Below, piece by piece: positions 1-8,065 of a stretch of DNA of 43,575 nt. Numbering within the stretch: the first letter of the stretch is position 1; every line of letters starts with the position of its first letter. The stretch is from Aneurinibacillus danicus (lineage in GTDB: Bacteria > Bacillota > Bacilli > Aneurinibacillales > Aneurinibacillaceae): the NCBI RefSeq assembly GCF_007991215.1, contig NZ_BJXX01000023.1, forward strand, positions 1 through 43,575, read 5' to 3'. The notes below the pieces were generated by a model that worked only from the letters and a program-made list of their open reading frames with translations, was not told where the DNA came from and made no database searches. A program made the translations under genes and the position numbers.

Positions 1-53
1 TAGTTAGAAATTTTTATATTCTCTTAGATACATATATATCTAAAATAAATTAA

Positions 54-83
54 CTCCCCGGTAACATACCAGAGGGGGGTTTT
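54..83 (-). terminator. Hairpin terminator after the 95-aa orphan gene
   Basis: An imperfect stem built on GGTA-ACA-TACC with flanking C-rich/G-rich arms sits just downstream of the minus-strand gene ending at 85. It is nearly identical to the hairpin at 430-458. Only short A/T runs follow it on the minus strand, so its termination strength is uncertain. Confidence 0.5.
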
Positions 84-84
84 A

Positions 85-372
85 TTAGCATGGTAAAAAC
101 CTTTCTTCATGAAGGGCTGTAACCATTTGTTCTAAAGTTAAATTGAAGTTTATATCCTCTACCCTAATTTTAAATTTTCTTTCGGAGGGGACATATAACA
201 CATCATTACCATTAATCTGATACAGTACTACCGTTTGGTTTTTCTGTTCAGCATATCGTTTAGCCTTATATAAAACCGAAAAAATCATGCCCCATGTGGG
301 CAGGTATGGTTTTGTGCGTTTTATCTTTATCAAATCGGTAATAATTCTGTCTAAGGATTCGACTGTCTCCAT
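85..372 (-). CDS. Hypothetical protein, about 95 aa
   Basis: I do not recognise this small soluble protein. The frame is open from 411, but the ATG at 372 is preceded by AAGGGG about 10 nt upstream, so I prefer that start (95 aa). The upstream TTG at 411 has no ribosome-binding site. The sequence mixes charged and hydrophobic residues, with no signal peptide, membrane segment or recognisable motif. It lies downstream of the broken surface-protein gene on the same strand, and a nearly identical hairpin follows each gene. Base composition is AT-rich like the first 2 kb, unlike the rest of the window, suggesting accessory DNA. Confidence 0.55.
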   Translation of the reverse strand: METVESLDRIITDLIKIKRTKPYLPTWGMIFSVLYKAKRYAEQKNQTVVLYQINGNDVLYVPSERKFKIRVEDINFNLTLEQMVTALHEERFLPC

Positions 373-429
373 TTCAAACATTCCCCTTGGTAACTCTGAT
401 TTTAATAACAAAAGATTAACATAAAACTA

Positions 430-458
430 CTCCCTGGTAACATACCAGAGAGCGGTTT
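430..458 (-). terminator. Hairpin terminator after the SLH/Ig-like surface gene
   Basis: The stem CTCCCTGGTA / TACCAGAGAG around an ACA loop gives about 10 base pairs with one mismatch. It is a second copy of the hairpin at 54-83; over 34 bases the two differ at about four positions. It lies about 47 bases past the stop of the surface-protein reading frame. Confidence 0.5.
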
Positions 459-504
459 CATTACGTTGCTATTATGCAAACATTTTTAAGAAAATCTTTG
501 AAAA

Positions 505-1812
505 TTAAAAGAATTCATTTGCGTTTGTGCCGCCAGTAGTAAGCGTTATCCCAGGGGTGCCTGGAACAAGCTCAAAATGGCTTGCTTCTACCTTGTTAAC
601 TGTAGCAGACACTTGTGCATTTGTTAATTGATAGTTCAAATCATCAACTAAATCGTCCATATTAGCATATTGATACCCTAGCAAAATCTCGGCAGTATGA
701 GTTCCATCACTTATAGTAAATAAACAATTCTTAGAAGTATCATCATCACTACCTGAAAATGACTTATCTTGAAAAAAGTAATTCCAATCATCACCATCTA
801 ACATAACGGATGCATTACTACCAGTCTTGAAGGTATTAATATTAAATGTATCGTCTGCTGCGTAACTGCCTGCATTCAGCGTCCAATTAGCAGGCTGGAT
901 ACCGTGACCAAAATAATAATCTTGAATTTGACTTTCAATGGCCGAGCCAATAACTTGACCAATGCTAAAACCATTTCGTGGTATATTCCAATTTAGAGTA
1001 ATCGCGATAGTGGTTATACCATCACTTATGGTAAATGTTTTAGCATTGTTCCCACTAAAGTCGGCAGATGTCATGGGCTTGCTTCGCTGATTGGCTTGAG
1101 TGGCATATACAGTTGAAAAATCAAAATTAGTTATTGCTTTACTTTGTATGCGATTGGCATTAGTTGTGAAGGTCCATATTGTTTTGTCTTGAATGCCCGC
1201 AAAGGAATTACCTGCAATGTCAGGAATAGCCCCATTCTCAATCTCAATATAATAACGTGTAGAACCACCTAATCCAGGGTTTTTGATTGTGACCTTATTT
1301 CCCGATACACTTACTCCAGACTGATTATTTGTACTGAGAGAAGCAACGATACTGTCATCAATTGTTTTCTTTATCCAGATTGTTTTTTCAGTTCTTAAAG
1401 CTACATTCTCATCAAAACTTATAGCGAAATCATTTGTGGCACTTACTCCTACCGCATTATTACTTGGATTTAATTCCTGAACAACAGGAGGAGTTGTATC
1501 TACGGGTGCCGGCTGCACTGCTACGGTGAAGCTTTGACTTACGGTGCCTCCTTTACCATCTGTGGCCCTCACAGTTACCATCGTTGTACCAGGCGCTTTC
1601 AGTGTAATATATATATCAGTACCATCAAGCGCTACAGTAACTACCTCTTCGTCACTAGAGACAACATCAAAGAGCAATTGATCTCCATCTGGATCTATAA
1701 AGTACCCTCTTAAATCTATTTGTATCCTTGTTCCTCCCACAGTACCTGATTGATCCTGTATTCTATTTGTTACTACGGGAATCTCATTATCAGGTAGATA
1801 AGTAATTGTTTG
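505..1812 (-). pseudogene. C-terminal part of a frameshifted SLH/Ig-like cell-surface protein
   Basis: This reading frame lacks its own credible start; its first ~40 codons are out-of-frame noise overlapping the gene at 1790-2188. From about 1812 downward it encodes a cadherin-like Ig module (DPDGDQLLFD ... VRATDGKGG), then a second Ig-like module starting DTTPP that resembles the Big_5 (SbsA Ig-like) family. The C-terminal part contains two 'TISDG' segments. The second, followed by a helix and a beta segment, resembles the flagellin/hook IN motif. Shifting by one base near 1795-1812 joins this frame to the signal peptide and SLH domain upstream, giving a protein of about 560 aa. The lesion could be a real mutation or a sequencing error. 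Confidence 0.7.
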
Positions 1813-2188
1813 TTCCGGCTCCGCCTCCATTAGAACTACTATTGTTATTCTGAGTCGGCGCAGGAATTTCTGTCTGCTCTGGTGCAGGAATTGAGGTGTT
1901 TGGTGGTTGAGGTTGATTTTGGATTGGATTTTGTTTTTTTTGTGCCTCAACTACCCGAAGAAATTTGCTTGCTACCAAGGCAACCGCTTGCCTTTCAGCA
2001 TTTCCCCCGGGATTGAAGGTGCCATCGCTGTTCCCTACAAGCAGTCCGAGCTCTACTGCCATGGCAACAGCATCTTTTGCAAACGAGTTATCTATATCTG
2101 AGAAAGTAGTTAATGCATATACAGGAAGTGCACAAGAACTAAGTAATGCAGCAGTAGTTAAAATTCCTATAATTTTTGTTTTATTCAA
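1790..2188 (-). CDS. Signal peptide plus SLH domain (N-terminal half of frameshifted surface protein)
   Basis: The 132-aa product opens with a hydrophobic signal sequence. LSSC near residue 19 could be a lipobox; VYA at about residue 25 could be a signal peptidase I site. One S-layer-homology domain follows (FSDIDNSFAKDAVAMAVELG ... GTFNPGGNAERQ), then a linker rich in Pro, Gln, Asn and Ser. SLH domains anchor proteins to pyruvylated secondary cell-wall polymers. The start has a strong GGAGGGG ribosome-binding site about 8 bases upstream. The frame stops early at 1790 within the linker, and the Ig-like continuation lies in the +1 frame. As it stands only a short one-SLH protein would be secreted, which may be non-functional. 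Confidence 0.7.
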   Translation of the reverse strand: MNKTKIIGILTTAALLSSCALPVYALTTFSDIDNSFAKDAVAMAVELGLLVGNSDGTFNPGGNAERQAVALVASKFLRVVEAQKKQNPIQNQPQPPNTSIPAPEQTEIPAPTQNNNSSSNGGGAGTNNYLST

Positions 2189-2440
2189 AATATTAATCCC
2201 CTCCTACTCCTAGAATTTTAATTTCTATATTTCTCCATCTTATTAAAGAAACTAATCCCGCCATAGTAAAAATTCAGTCACATTACTTATCAATATTATG
2301 TTTTTTGAACCAATTTCTTAAGGACTATTATACCTATAACGCTATATGACTGAGTCATAATTTTATAAATCGGGTATTCAGCTGCTCACTCTATTTCTTT
2401 TTGATACCTCGGACCCCTCCGGCCGCTTTCTTCTGACCAA
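2189..2440. other. Intergenic region without a gene
   Basis: The 330 bases between the surface-protein gene and the tRNA hold no supported gene. The right part contains the tRNA terminator (listed separately). The left part is AT-rich and presumably carries the promoter of the surface-protein gene, but I could not single one out. Confidence 0.4.
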
Positions 2441-2509
2441 CAAAAAAGCGCTATGTCAACGTCTTGTCACCGTTTGATTTAACGATGCTAAAACGTTGAT
2501 ATAGCGCTC
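2441..2509 (-). terminator. Long-stem terminator downstream of tRNA-Arg
   Basis: Two 16-base arms (2447-2462 and 2493-2508, reading AGCGCTAT and ATAGCGCT at their outer ends) pair with one mismatch around a 30-base loop. On the minus strand six T residues follow, giving a typical intrinsic terminator about 10 bases past the tRNA 3' end. Confidence 0.75.
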
Positions 2510-2519
2510 AAATTTCGCA

Positions 2520-2596
<77 letters not shown>

Positions 2597-2710
2597 AATG
2601 TTTTAATGTATTGCAGCGACAAGAATTATATTATCACACAAAAGAAGATAAAAGCAAGAGCCTTTTTTAGAAAATCAACGTAAAAATTTCAATTACGGAT
2701 ATATAGGAAA

Positions 2711-2740
2711 ACGGCAAGGCGCGATGCATCGCCTTGCCTT
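2711..2740. terminator. Hairpin after the 93-aa gene
   Basis: GGCAAGGCG and CGCCTTGCC pair around a short loop, just past the stop of the minus-strand gene at 2743. A GTTTTCC tract follows on the minus strand. Confidence 0.65.
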
Positions 2741-2742
2741 TA

Positions 2743-3024
2743 TTATTCCTGCATATGCAGCCCAGCGGACAGCCAGCCGGATGCGGCATCGTATTCCTGC
2801 CAGTATTGTTCCCATTTGGCGACAAATGCTTCCATTGCCTCAATCCATTTCAACAAATGGTTCCGCTCCCGGGCCAGTTCGGCGATGCCTTGCATATCAC
2901 TTTCCTGAAAGCACATCCGAACTTCTTCTTCTATCCACTGCACCTGCAGCCGCTTATGAGCCACAACCTGCCGCAGACGTTCAAAGCGACGATGCAATGC
3001 GTCAAATCCTTCAATCGCTTCCAT
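2743..3024 (-). CDS. Hypothetical coiled-coil protein, 93 aa
   Basis: Not recognised. The product is almost entirely helical, rich in Glu, Arg, Gln and Trp, with no signal peptide or membrane segment. It begins MEAIEGFDALHRRFERL and looks like a short coiled coil. It starts 23 bases after the stop of the 315-aa gene upstream and ends at a hairpin, so the two probably form one transcript. The ribosome-binding site is weak (AAGG about 12 bases upstream), consistent with some translational coupling. Its helical heptad pattern resembles the coiled-coil tail of its neighbour, hinting at heteromeric association, but that is inference only. Confidence 0.65.
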   Translation of the reverse strand: MEAIEGFDALHRRFERLRQVVAHKRLQVQWIEEEVRMCFQESDMQGIAELARERNHLLKWIEAMEAFVAKWEQYWQEYDAASGWLSAGLHMQE

Positions 3025-3047
3025 CTATACGGCCATCCTTACTCTTA

Positions 3048-3995
3048 TTATTTGTTTACAGCCTCAACAACTTTTTCAAGTGCAGCAGCAATCGCCTCAC
3101 ACTTTTCTTTTTCCGCCACCAGGGTAGAGATCGCGGACATGTTATTGTCTTTGAAGTGCTCCAGTACCTCTTCTTCCATTTCTTTGATGCGCTGCTCTAG
3201 TTTCTCCATGGAATCCTGCGCGTTTACCAGTACATCTTCAAATACGCTTGCTGTTTTTACATCGTTTGCCATCGATGCGGCAACCTCCTCTTCCCTTTGA
3301 ATGTTTACTGTTTCTTCCACACGTTCCTGTATAAGCTCCGTTGCGTGAATTTCTTCGGCCTGCGTCTCGGTTACGCCATCTTCCTCTTTATAATCGACAA
3401 TGACCAATCCTTCAATAACGCGAAAACGCGGATCGCCTTCCGGCACAAACACATAATCACGACGCGAGATATTCAGCTCATGTTCCATCATCAGCAGCAA
3501 CTGCGCAAGAGGCAATTGTTTAATCTGCTTATCTGAAAGAAAACGGTACAGGCGGTCATTGGCAATTTCCCAGCGGGCCAAGTACCATAGCTCCGAGCCG
3601 GCAAACCGGACAAAACGCGGGTCTTTGTACAGCGGGAGCTTGTCCTCGGTATAGCTATAAGAGACGACATTGTGCCGACGCAATTTCTTAAGACATTGTT
3701 CCGCAGTAAGCGGCCCTTTATTCTCTAGAAAATAGCGTACCAGCTCTTCCGCGATATGGTCACGAAAAGGCACTTCCATCTCCACTACCGCATGGGATGA
3801 TCCTACATGGAACGGGGAGACTTTTTCAGCCAGCGCCCCATCAATCACCTCGGACGGCGATTGATGGACGCGCCGTAAACTTGTAGCGTATGTATTCTGC
3901 AGACGGCTTTCTAATTCCTGCCTGGAAAGCGAGCGTTCGCCTGTGCGAAACACTTTTTTTAACATACTGCTTGGCGTGTATACTAACTCACTCAT
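3048..3995 (-). CDS. Conserved hypothetical protein with repeated winged-helix-like modules and coiled-coil tail, 315 aa
   Basis: The ATG at 3995 has AAAGGGG 7 bases upstream and is preferred to the GTG at 4013. Two segments in the middle (about residues 80-140 and 140-205) each look like a winged-helix module ending in a similar motif, DPRFVRFAGSELW and DPRFRVIEGLVIV. This is reminiscent of HARE-HTH-type tandem winged helices, a resemblance I judge by eye. The last 100 residues are highly charged and predicted coiled coil. No catalytic motif is visible. A DNA-associated or scaffolding role is a guess. It is first in a likely two-gene operon with the 93-aa coiled-coil gene. Confidence 0.7.
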   Translation of the reverse strand: MSELVYTPSSMLKKVFRTGERSLSRQELESRLQNTYATSLRRVHQSPSEVIDGALAEKVSPFHVGSSHAVVEMEVPFRDHIAEELVRYFLENKGPLTAEQCLKKLRRHNVVSYSYTEDKLPLYKDPRFVRFAGSELWYLARWEIANDRLYRFLSDKQIKQLPLAQLLLMMEHELNISRRDYVFVPEGDPRFRVIEGLVIVDYKEEDGVTETQAEEIHATELIQERVEETVNIQREEEVAASMANDVKTASVFEDVLVNAQDSMEKLEQRIKEMEEEVLEHFKDNNMSAISTLVAEKEKCEAIAAALEKVVEAVNK

Positions 3996-4235
3996 CCCAA
4001 GACCCCTTTGCACATGTCTTATCGTGTATTATCATACCATGTTCTGATCGGGGATGGACAGGTAATTTAACGTTTTGTTCATTTTTCCTACTTTCTCTCC
4101 TTCGATTCGACCATGTGTTTTCTCACAACTTTTTCATAATTACTGTTCTGCAGATAATACTATTTCCCTCTTTTTAGATGTATGATGAGTAAGTAGCATA
4201 TTTATCATGTTCATTATGAAAAAGGGGATGGAGAA

Positions 4236-4349
4236 ATGGAACCGGTATCCGCAGTAAACGCAATCGTGGCTTTATTCGGCATGTTCGCCGTTCCGATTGT
4301 CATTAATTTTCTTGTTCTTTCTCGTGCGGAAAGGAAATATCAAAAGTAA
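4236..4349 (+). CDS. Small single-pass membrane protein, 37 aa
   Basis: A 38-codon frame starts ATG at 4236 with GGGGATGGAG just upstream and ends TAA at 4349. The product has a short N-terminus (MEPVSAVNA), one hydrophobic helix of about 20 residues, and a basic tail ending RAERKYQK. That is the layout of a tail-in-cytosol membrane microprotein. A well-formed terminator follows within 35 bases, so this is a complete short transcription unit. The function is unknown and I do not recognise a family. Confidence 0.6.
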   Translation: MEPVSAVNAIVALFGMFAVPIVINFLVLSRAERKYQK

Positions 4350-4380
4350 ACAGCAACTTTAATGGAAAATGCACCCATGA

Positions 4381-4423
4381 AAAGGCAAAGCGGAGCCCGG
4401 ACTCCTGACTTTGCCTTTTTTTA
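4381..4423 (+). terminator. Terminator of the 37-aa membrane microprotein gene
   Basis: AAAGGCAAAG (4381-4390) pairs with CTTTGCCTTT (4409-4418), with an inner GGAG/CTCC stem, followed by a T tract. Confidence 0.8.
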
Positions 4424-4550
4424 TAAAAATTCATCTCTCCTTATATTCAATCTAGACATATCAAGAATTTATATGTATATTTATTATTGTAAATCCAATA
4501 ATTATTCAAAAAACGTTGCGTAGACAGAAATTCTATGGAGGGATAGCTTT

Positions 4551-5048
4551 ATGTTCATTCGCAAGGCTAAAATACAGGACCTGGACGGAATGATGGCTTT
4601 AATTAATGAATATGCGCAGCAGGGCCTGATGCTGCCTCGGTCAAAGCTATCACTCTGCGAAACGCTGCACTGCTTTTCAGTGGTCATTGATAATGAAGGG
4701 GAAGTAAGCGACCCGGGTACGGTCATCGGAGTCGGAGGTCTGCATATTCTCTGGGAGGATCTGGCCGAAGTACGATCGCTCGCCATTTCGGAAAAAGCAA
4801 AAGGAAGAGGGCTTGGCAAGAAGCTGGTCAACCATCTTATCGACGAAGCCGAGCAACTTGGGCTAAAACGCGTTATGTCACTAACGTACCAACAGAAATT
4901 TTTCGAGAAATGCGACTTCTATGTAGTCCAGAAAGAAACGCTGCCGCATAAAGTTTGGAAAGACTGCATCAACTGCTCAAAATTCCCAAGCTGTGACGAA
5001 ATTGCCATGATTAAGGACTTAGCACCGATTGCAATGACCATAAAGTAA
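4551..5048 (+). CDS. GNAT N-acetyltransferase, ArgA-like
   Basis: This 165-aa single-domain GNAT enzyme would transfer an acetyl group from acetyl-CoA. It carries the acetyl-CoA-binding loop at KAKGRGLGKKL, preceded by LHILWEDLAEVRSLAIS. The C-terminus has Cys pairs in the pattern CINCSKFPSCDE. This layout matches the short bacterial amino-acid N-acetyltransferases often annotated as ArgA-type N-acetylglutamate synthases, so glutamate is the likeliest substrate, but no arginine gene is nearby. GGAGGG lies 8 bases before the ATG. It converges on the DUF1232 gene, with a shared hairpin between. Confidence 0.8.
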   Translation: MFIRKAKIQDLDGMMALINEYAQQGLMLPRSKLSLCETLHCFSVVIDNEGEVSDPGTVIGVGGLHILWEDLAEVRSLAISEKAKGRGLGKKLVNHLIDEAEQLGLKRVMSLTYQQKFFEKCDFYVVQKETLPHKVWKDCINCSKFPSCDEIAMIKDLAPIAMTIK

Positions 5049-5050
5049 AG

Positions 5051-5100
5051 AGAGATGGCGAAGCGGAAGAATACCCGAATAACCCGCCTCGCCACTTTTT
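5051..5100 (+). terminator. Terminator between convergent genes
   Basis: GGCGAAGCGG (5057-5066) pairs with CCGCCTCGCC (5084-5093) with one mismatch, followed by TTTTT on the plus strand. The hairpin may also serve the convergent minus-strand gene, whose last codons overlap its T tract. Confidence 0.75.
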
Positions 5101-6151
5101 ATTTCCTGCCTTTAAATACATTTTTAATCATATCGAACCGGCTTGTACCTACAAGCGAATTCGCTTTGGCCAGTACATCACGAATGACATTCATAATATT
5201 CTTATCACCGTTCCAATGCTCGTTAATAACCTCTTCATCTACATCTATCAGCATCTTATTCAGCGCTAAGGTGGCAAAGATGATATCGTCGATAAATCCG
5301 CCGGGTCCGGTGAGAATCTCCGGAATAATATCAAACGGTGTCATAAAATATACGACCGCAGCAAGTGCAATCGACTTGGAACGGAACGATACGCGGTTGT
5401 CTTTGACCAGACGGGCGAGCAGTACGAACAGGTCGGGAGCGAGCATCAAATACGGGGTAATTTTCTCCGTTCGCCTCTCCCCGATTTTTTCCCTCATATA
5501 CTTTTCAATCTTCTCGCGCAGTTGATCGTAGTAGCGCTTATGCTGTCGCTCGATCACGACCAATTCCCCGTCACTATATGATCGAGACGCTTCTTCCTCA
5601 ATGTCCGGTGATACTTCCACGTCCTCTACCGGCTCCATCCAATCAAACTCCGGCGTTTCCAGCAGAATGTCTGGAGGCACTGTCACTTCCAGTTGCAGTG
5701 CCCCTCTTTCAAATGCCACCTTCTCTACCGTAATATTCTGCAATACCGGATAGGCACTGGCAAGTGGAGCCAGTTGTACAGTAATGCGCGTGTCAGAAAC
5801 ATGAATATCCCGTTCGTTTCCCAAAACATTCATGAGCAGCGATTTGCCGGTAAGATTCTTCGTTAGAAACATTTCGGTTTCATGTATCAGCTTCTGTGTG
5901 ATTGACACTTTTTCCTTCTGCACATCTTCTGAATAAACCATTGTAAGGTAGCGTCCGGAAGCATCAAAACGGAACGTGTCTAACTGCAGCGTATACAGCA
6001 CCGGCAGCCATTCGCCGCGTAATTTAATCTGCGCTTTCACTACCGCATATCCGTCATAGAGGCGGAGCTCATTCAAGCAAATATCGTCAGGAAGCCGTTG
6101 GTTGAGCCTGGGTACAACTGCTGCGTTAATCATTTGCTCGCTTACTTTCAT
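5099..6151 (-). CDS. YkvA-like DUF1232 domain protein, 350 aa
   Basis: The C-terminal third (about residues 240-310) contains the DUF1232/YkvA signature: a hydrophobic helix followed by YFMTPFDIIPE and FIDDI, typical of small membrane-associated proteins of unknown function. The N-terminal 180 residues look like beta-rich unknown sequence followed by an acidic linker. The domain is normally found alone in short proteins, so this is a long architecture. AAGGAAGGAG precedes the ATG at 6151. A possible 17-codon leader lies directly upstream. No function can be assigned. Confidence 0.75.
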   Translation of the reverse strand: MKVSEQMINAAVVPRLNQRLPDDICLNELRLYDGYAVVKAQIKLRGEWLPVLYTLQLDTFRFDASGRYLTMVYSEDVQKEKVSITQKLIHETEMFLTKNLTGKSLLMNVLGNERDIHVSDTRITVQLAPLASAYPVLQNITVEKVAFERGALQLEVTVPPDILLETPEFDWMEPVEDVEVSPDIEEEASRSYSDGELVVIERQHKRYYDQLREKIEKYMREKIGERRTEKITPYLMLAPDLFVLLARLVKDNRVSFRSKSIALAAVVYFMTPFDIIPEILTGPGGFIDDIIFATLALNKMLIDVDEEVINEHWNGDKNIMNVIRDVLAKANSLVGTSRFDMIKNVFKGRK

Positions 6152-6192
6152 CCGAAATCGACTCCTTCCTTACCTTTACTATTATCTTACCC

Positions 6193-6246
6193 TTATGTGG
6201 CCGCAACGATAATATCTTCCCCGGTCTCAACGGCCAATTGAATCAT
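6193..6246 (-). CDS. Putative 17-aa leader peptide upstream of the DUF1232 gene
   Basis: An ATG at 6246 is preceded by an unusually strong GAGGAGGGGGAG ribosome-binding site, yet the frame encodes only MIQLAVETGEDIIVAAT before a stop at 6193, 42 bases ahead of the DUF1232 start. It could be a microprotein, or a leader whose translation affects the downstream gene. The case rests only on the ribosome-binding site and position. Confidence 0.35.
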   Translation of the reverse strand: MIQLAVETGEDIIVAAT

Positions 6247-6312
6247 AATGTCTCCCCCTCCTCTGCCCCCTCATCTATCGCTTTGTATATATTGTACCCA
6301 CTTCTGAGACAG

Positions 6313-6349
6313 CAAAAAAGCATTCCAGACATAAAAAGTCGGAATGCTT
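6313..6349 (-). terminator. Terminator of namA
   Basis: AGCATTCC and GGAATGCT pair, extended by GAC/GTC, followed on the minus strand by TTTTTT. It lies about 11 bases past the namA stop. Confidence 0.85.
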
Positions 6350-6359
6350 GGCAAAAGGT

Positions 6360-7382
6360 TTACTTAAATCCTCTTTCGTATTGACGCGGCCCGGTGTACG
6401 CACGATTACGCAGCCTTGCAGCCTGCAGCACCCAGTATGGATCACGCAGCAACGCACGCCCGAGAAAAACAAGATCCGCCCGCTCATTCCCGATAATCTC
6501 ATTTGCCAGCGTATGTTCCTCGATTAATCCGACACAGCCCGTAGCAATGCCTGCTTCATGGCGAATCTTCTCTGCATAAGATACTTGATAACCCGGAAAA
6601 ATCTTTTTGGGCATGACAGGCAGAATGGCACCGGATGAGCAGTCAATCAGATCAACACCAGCTTCTTTCGCCATTTTTGCGATTTGTACGCTGTCTTCAA
6701 TCGTCAATCCGCCTTCGACATGATCAACGGCGGAGATGCGGAGATACAAGGGATTTTCCGCTGGCCACTCTTGCTTCACCGCTTCAATTACCCGTTTTAA
6801 AAACAGAAAGCGTCCTTCCAAACTTCCTCCATAACGGTCAGTACGCTTGTTGGATAACGGGGATAAAAATTCGTTAATCAAGTAGCCGTGCGCCCCATGA
6901 ATCTCTACAATGTCAAATCCGGCTTCCCGTGCCCGGCGCGCACCCTGCCGCCATGCTTCTAGCACTTCTTCGATGTCAGCTTCCGTCAATTCATGCGGCA
7001 CCTTGGAATTATCATCAAACGGGATCGCGCTCGGCGCCACGATCGTATCATTTAGCTTCGCTTTGCGTCCCGCGTGCGCCAACTGGATTGCCGCAGCGGC
7101 TCCCTGTGCTTTTACGAAGGATACGATTCGGCGCAGCGGCTCGATATGTTCATCACTCCAAATTCCTAAATCCTGATGGCTAATCCGGCCCCGCGCTTCT
7201 ACTGCCGTCGCTTCCTGTATGACAAGACCTACACCGCCTGCAGCGCGTGTACCGTAATGAACATAATGCCAATCGGTTGCTTTTCCGTCATCTCCCGCCG
7301 AATACATACACATGGGCGACATAACAATTCGATTGCGTAGCGTGACATTTTTTTGGGTAAACGGGGTAAAAATATCAGACAT
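6360..7382 (-). CDS. namA: NADPH-dependent flavin ene-reductase, YqjM/NamA type
   Basis: This is an Old Yellow Enzyme-family FMN protein that reduces the C=C bond of alpha,beta-unsaturated aldehydes and ketones, and in this subfamily also nitroesters and nitroaromatics. Visible signatures are MSPMCMYS with the redox-tuning Cys25 of the YqjM class, the substrate-binding HGAHGYLINEFLSPLSN segment, RTDRYGGSLEGR, and the C-terminal FLGRALLRDPYW. The 340-aa length matches the family. The ATG at 7382 has AAGGAGG 8 bases upstream and is preferred over an upstream start. It is a single-gene unit with its own terminator; a xenobiotic or electrophile defence role is inferred from the family. Confidence 0.93.
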   Translation of the reverse strand: MSDIFTPFTQKNVTLRNRIVMSPMCMYSAGDDGKATDWHYVHYGTRAAGGVGLVIQEATAVEARGRISHQDLGIWSDEHIEPLRRIVSFVKAQGAAAAIQLAHAGRKAKLNDTIVAPSAIPFDDNSKVPHELTEADIEEVLEAWRQGARRAREAGFDIVEIHGAHGYLINEFLSPLSNKRTDRYGGSLEGRFLFLKRVIEAVKQEWPAENPLYLRISAVDHVEGGLTIEDSVQIAKMAKEAGVDLIDCSSGAILPVMPKKIFPGYQVSYAEKIRHEAGIATGCVGLIEEHTLANEIIGNERADLVFLGRALLRDPYWVLQAARLRNRAYTGPRQYERGFK

Positions 7383-7527
7383 ATATAGCGCCTCCTTTTC
7401 CACACACTTACACAAGTAATGATACTATAAAAACCAAAGACATACTAACATTAGTTGCATTTTTTCGCTATAATAATGAGTATCTACTGATTGGACAGAC
7501 AGCCTGCACAGGAAACGAGGAACTTGC

Positions 7528-8025
7528 ATGTGGAGAAAAATATACCGGAAAATGAAGTATCAATACATTAAGCTGCTTCGTTCTAAAGGGGCCCCTTCAA
7601 TAGTGGCCCGCAGCTTTTCACTCGGAATTTTTATCGAGTTTATTACACTGCCCACGCTAGGCTCGGCGTTCTTGCTTCTGTATCCGCTGAATCTGCTGAT
7701 TCGCGGCAATTTCGCGGCTTCACTCATCGGATTTATCATGGGCAAATTTGTGCTTCCGCTGTTTTTTGTTCTCAATATGAGTGTAGGTACCATGCTGATC
7801 GGCGATACACTTAGCCCCGGTACTAACGAGATGGGGCACATGGGATTCATCGCATTGTGGGAATTCGTTAAAGAGAAGGGCGTCGCGTTTTTCGTTGGCA
7901 GTGCTGCAAATGGATCGATTATGGCCCTAATCTGTTATGTGCTTGTATTCTACGCGCTGCAATTGTACCGAAAAAAGCGGGAGAGCCGGCGTCTGGCACT
8001 ACAGTTGAATAAAGATATGAGATAA
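7528..8025 (+). CDS. DUF2062 membrane protein
   Basis: The 165-aa protein has a basic N-terminus, then hydrophobic segments at about residues 28-57, 60-85 and 125-150. This matches the DUF2062 pattern (GAPSIVARSFSLGIFIEF...), a domain of small integral membrane proteins with no settled function. GAGGAAC lies 6 bases before the ATG. It stands alone between the divergent namA gene and a strong terminator that also closes the converging ABC operon. Confidence 0.85.
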   Translation: MWRKIYRKMKYQYIKLLRSKGAPSIVARSFSLGIFIEFITLPTLGSAFLLLYPLNLLIRGNFAASLIGFIMGKFVLPLFFVLNMSVGTMLIGDTLSPGTNEMGHMGFIALWEFVKEKGVAFFVGSAANGSIMALICYVLVFYALQLYRKKRESRRLALQLNKDMR

Positions 8026-8030
8026 CAACA

Positions 8031-8058
8031 AACCCTCCGGAAATTCCGGAGGGTTTTC
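8031..8058. terminator. Bidirectional terminator
   Basis: ACCCTCCGG (8032-8040) pairs perfectly with CCGGAGGGT (8046-8054) with TTTTCTT following on the plus strand. It separates the converging DUF2062 gene and the ABC-importer operon. Confidence 0.85.
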
Positions 8059-8065
8059 TTCTTTC

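Noticed and set aside
505-1950. A 481-aa protein with its own start at 1950
   Set aside because: The first ~40 residues are out-of-frame sequence over the SLH gene, have no ribosome-binding site or signal peptide, and the domain order requires the upstream SLH frame.
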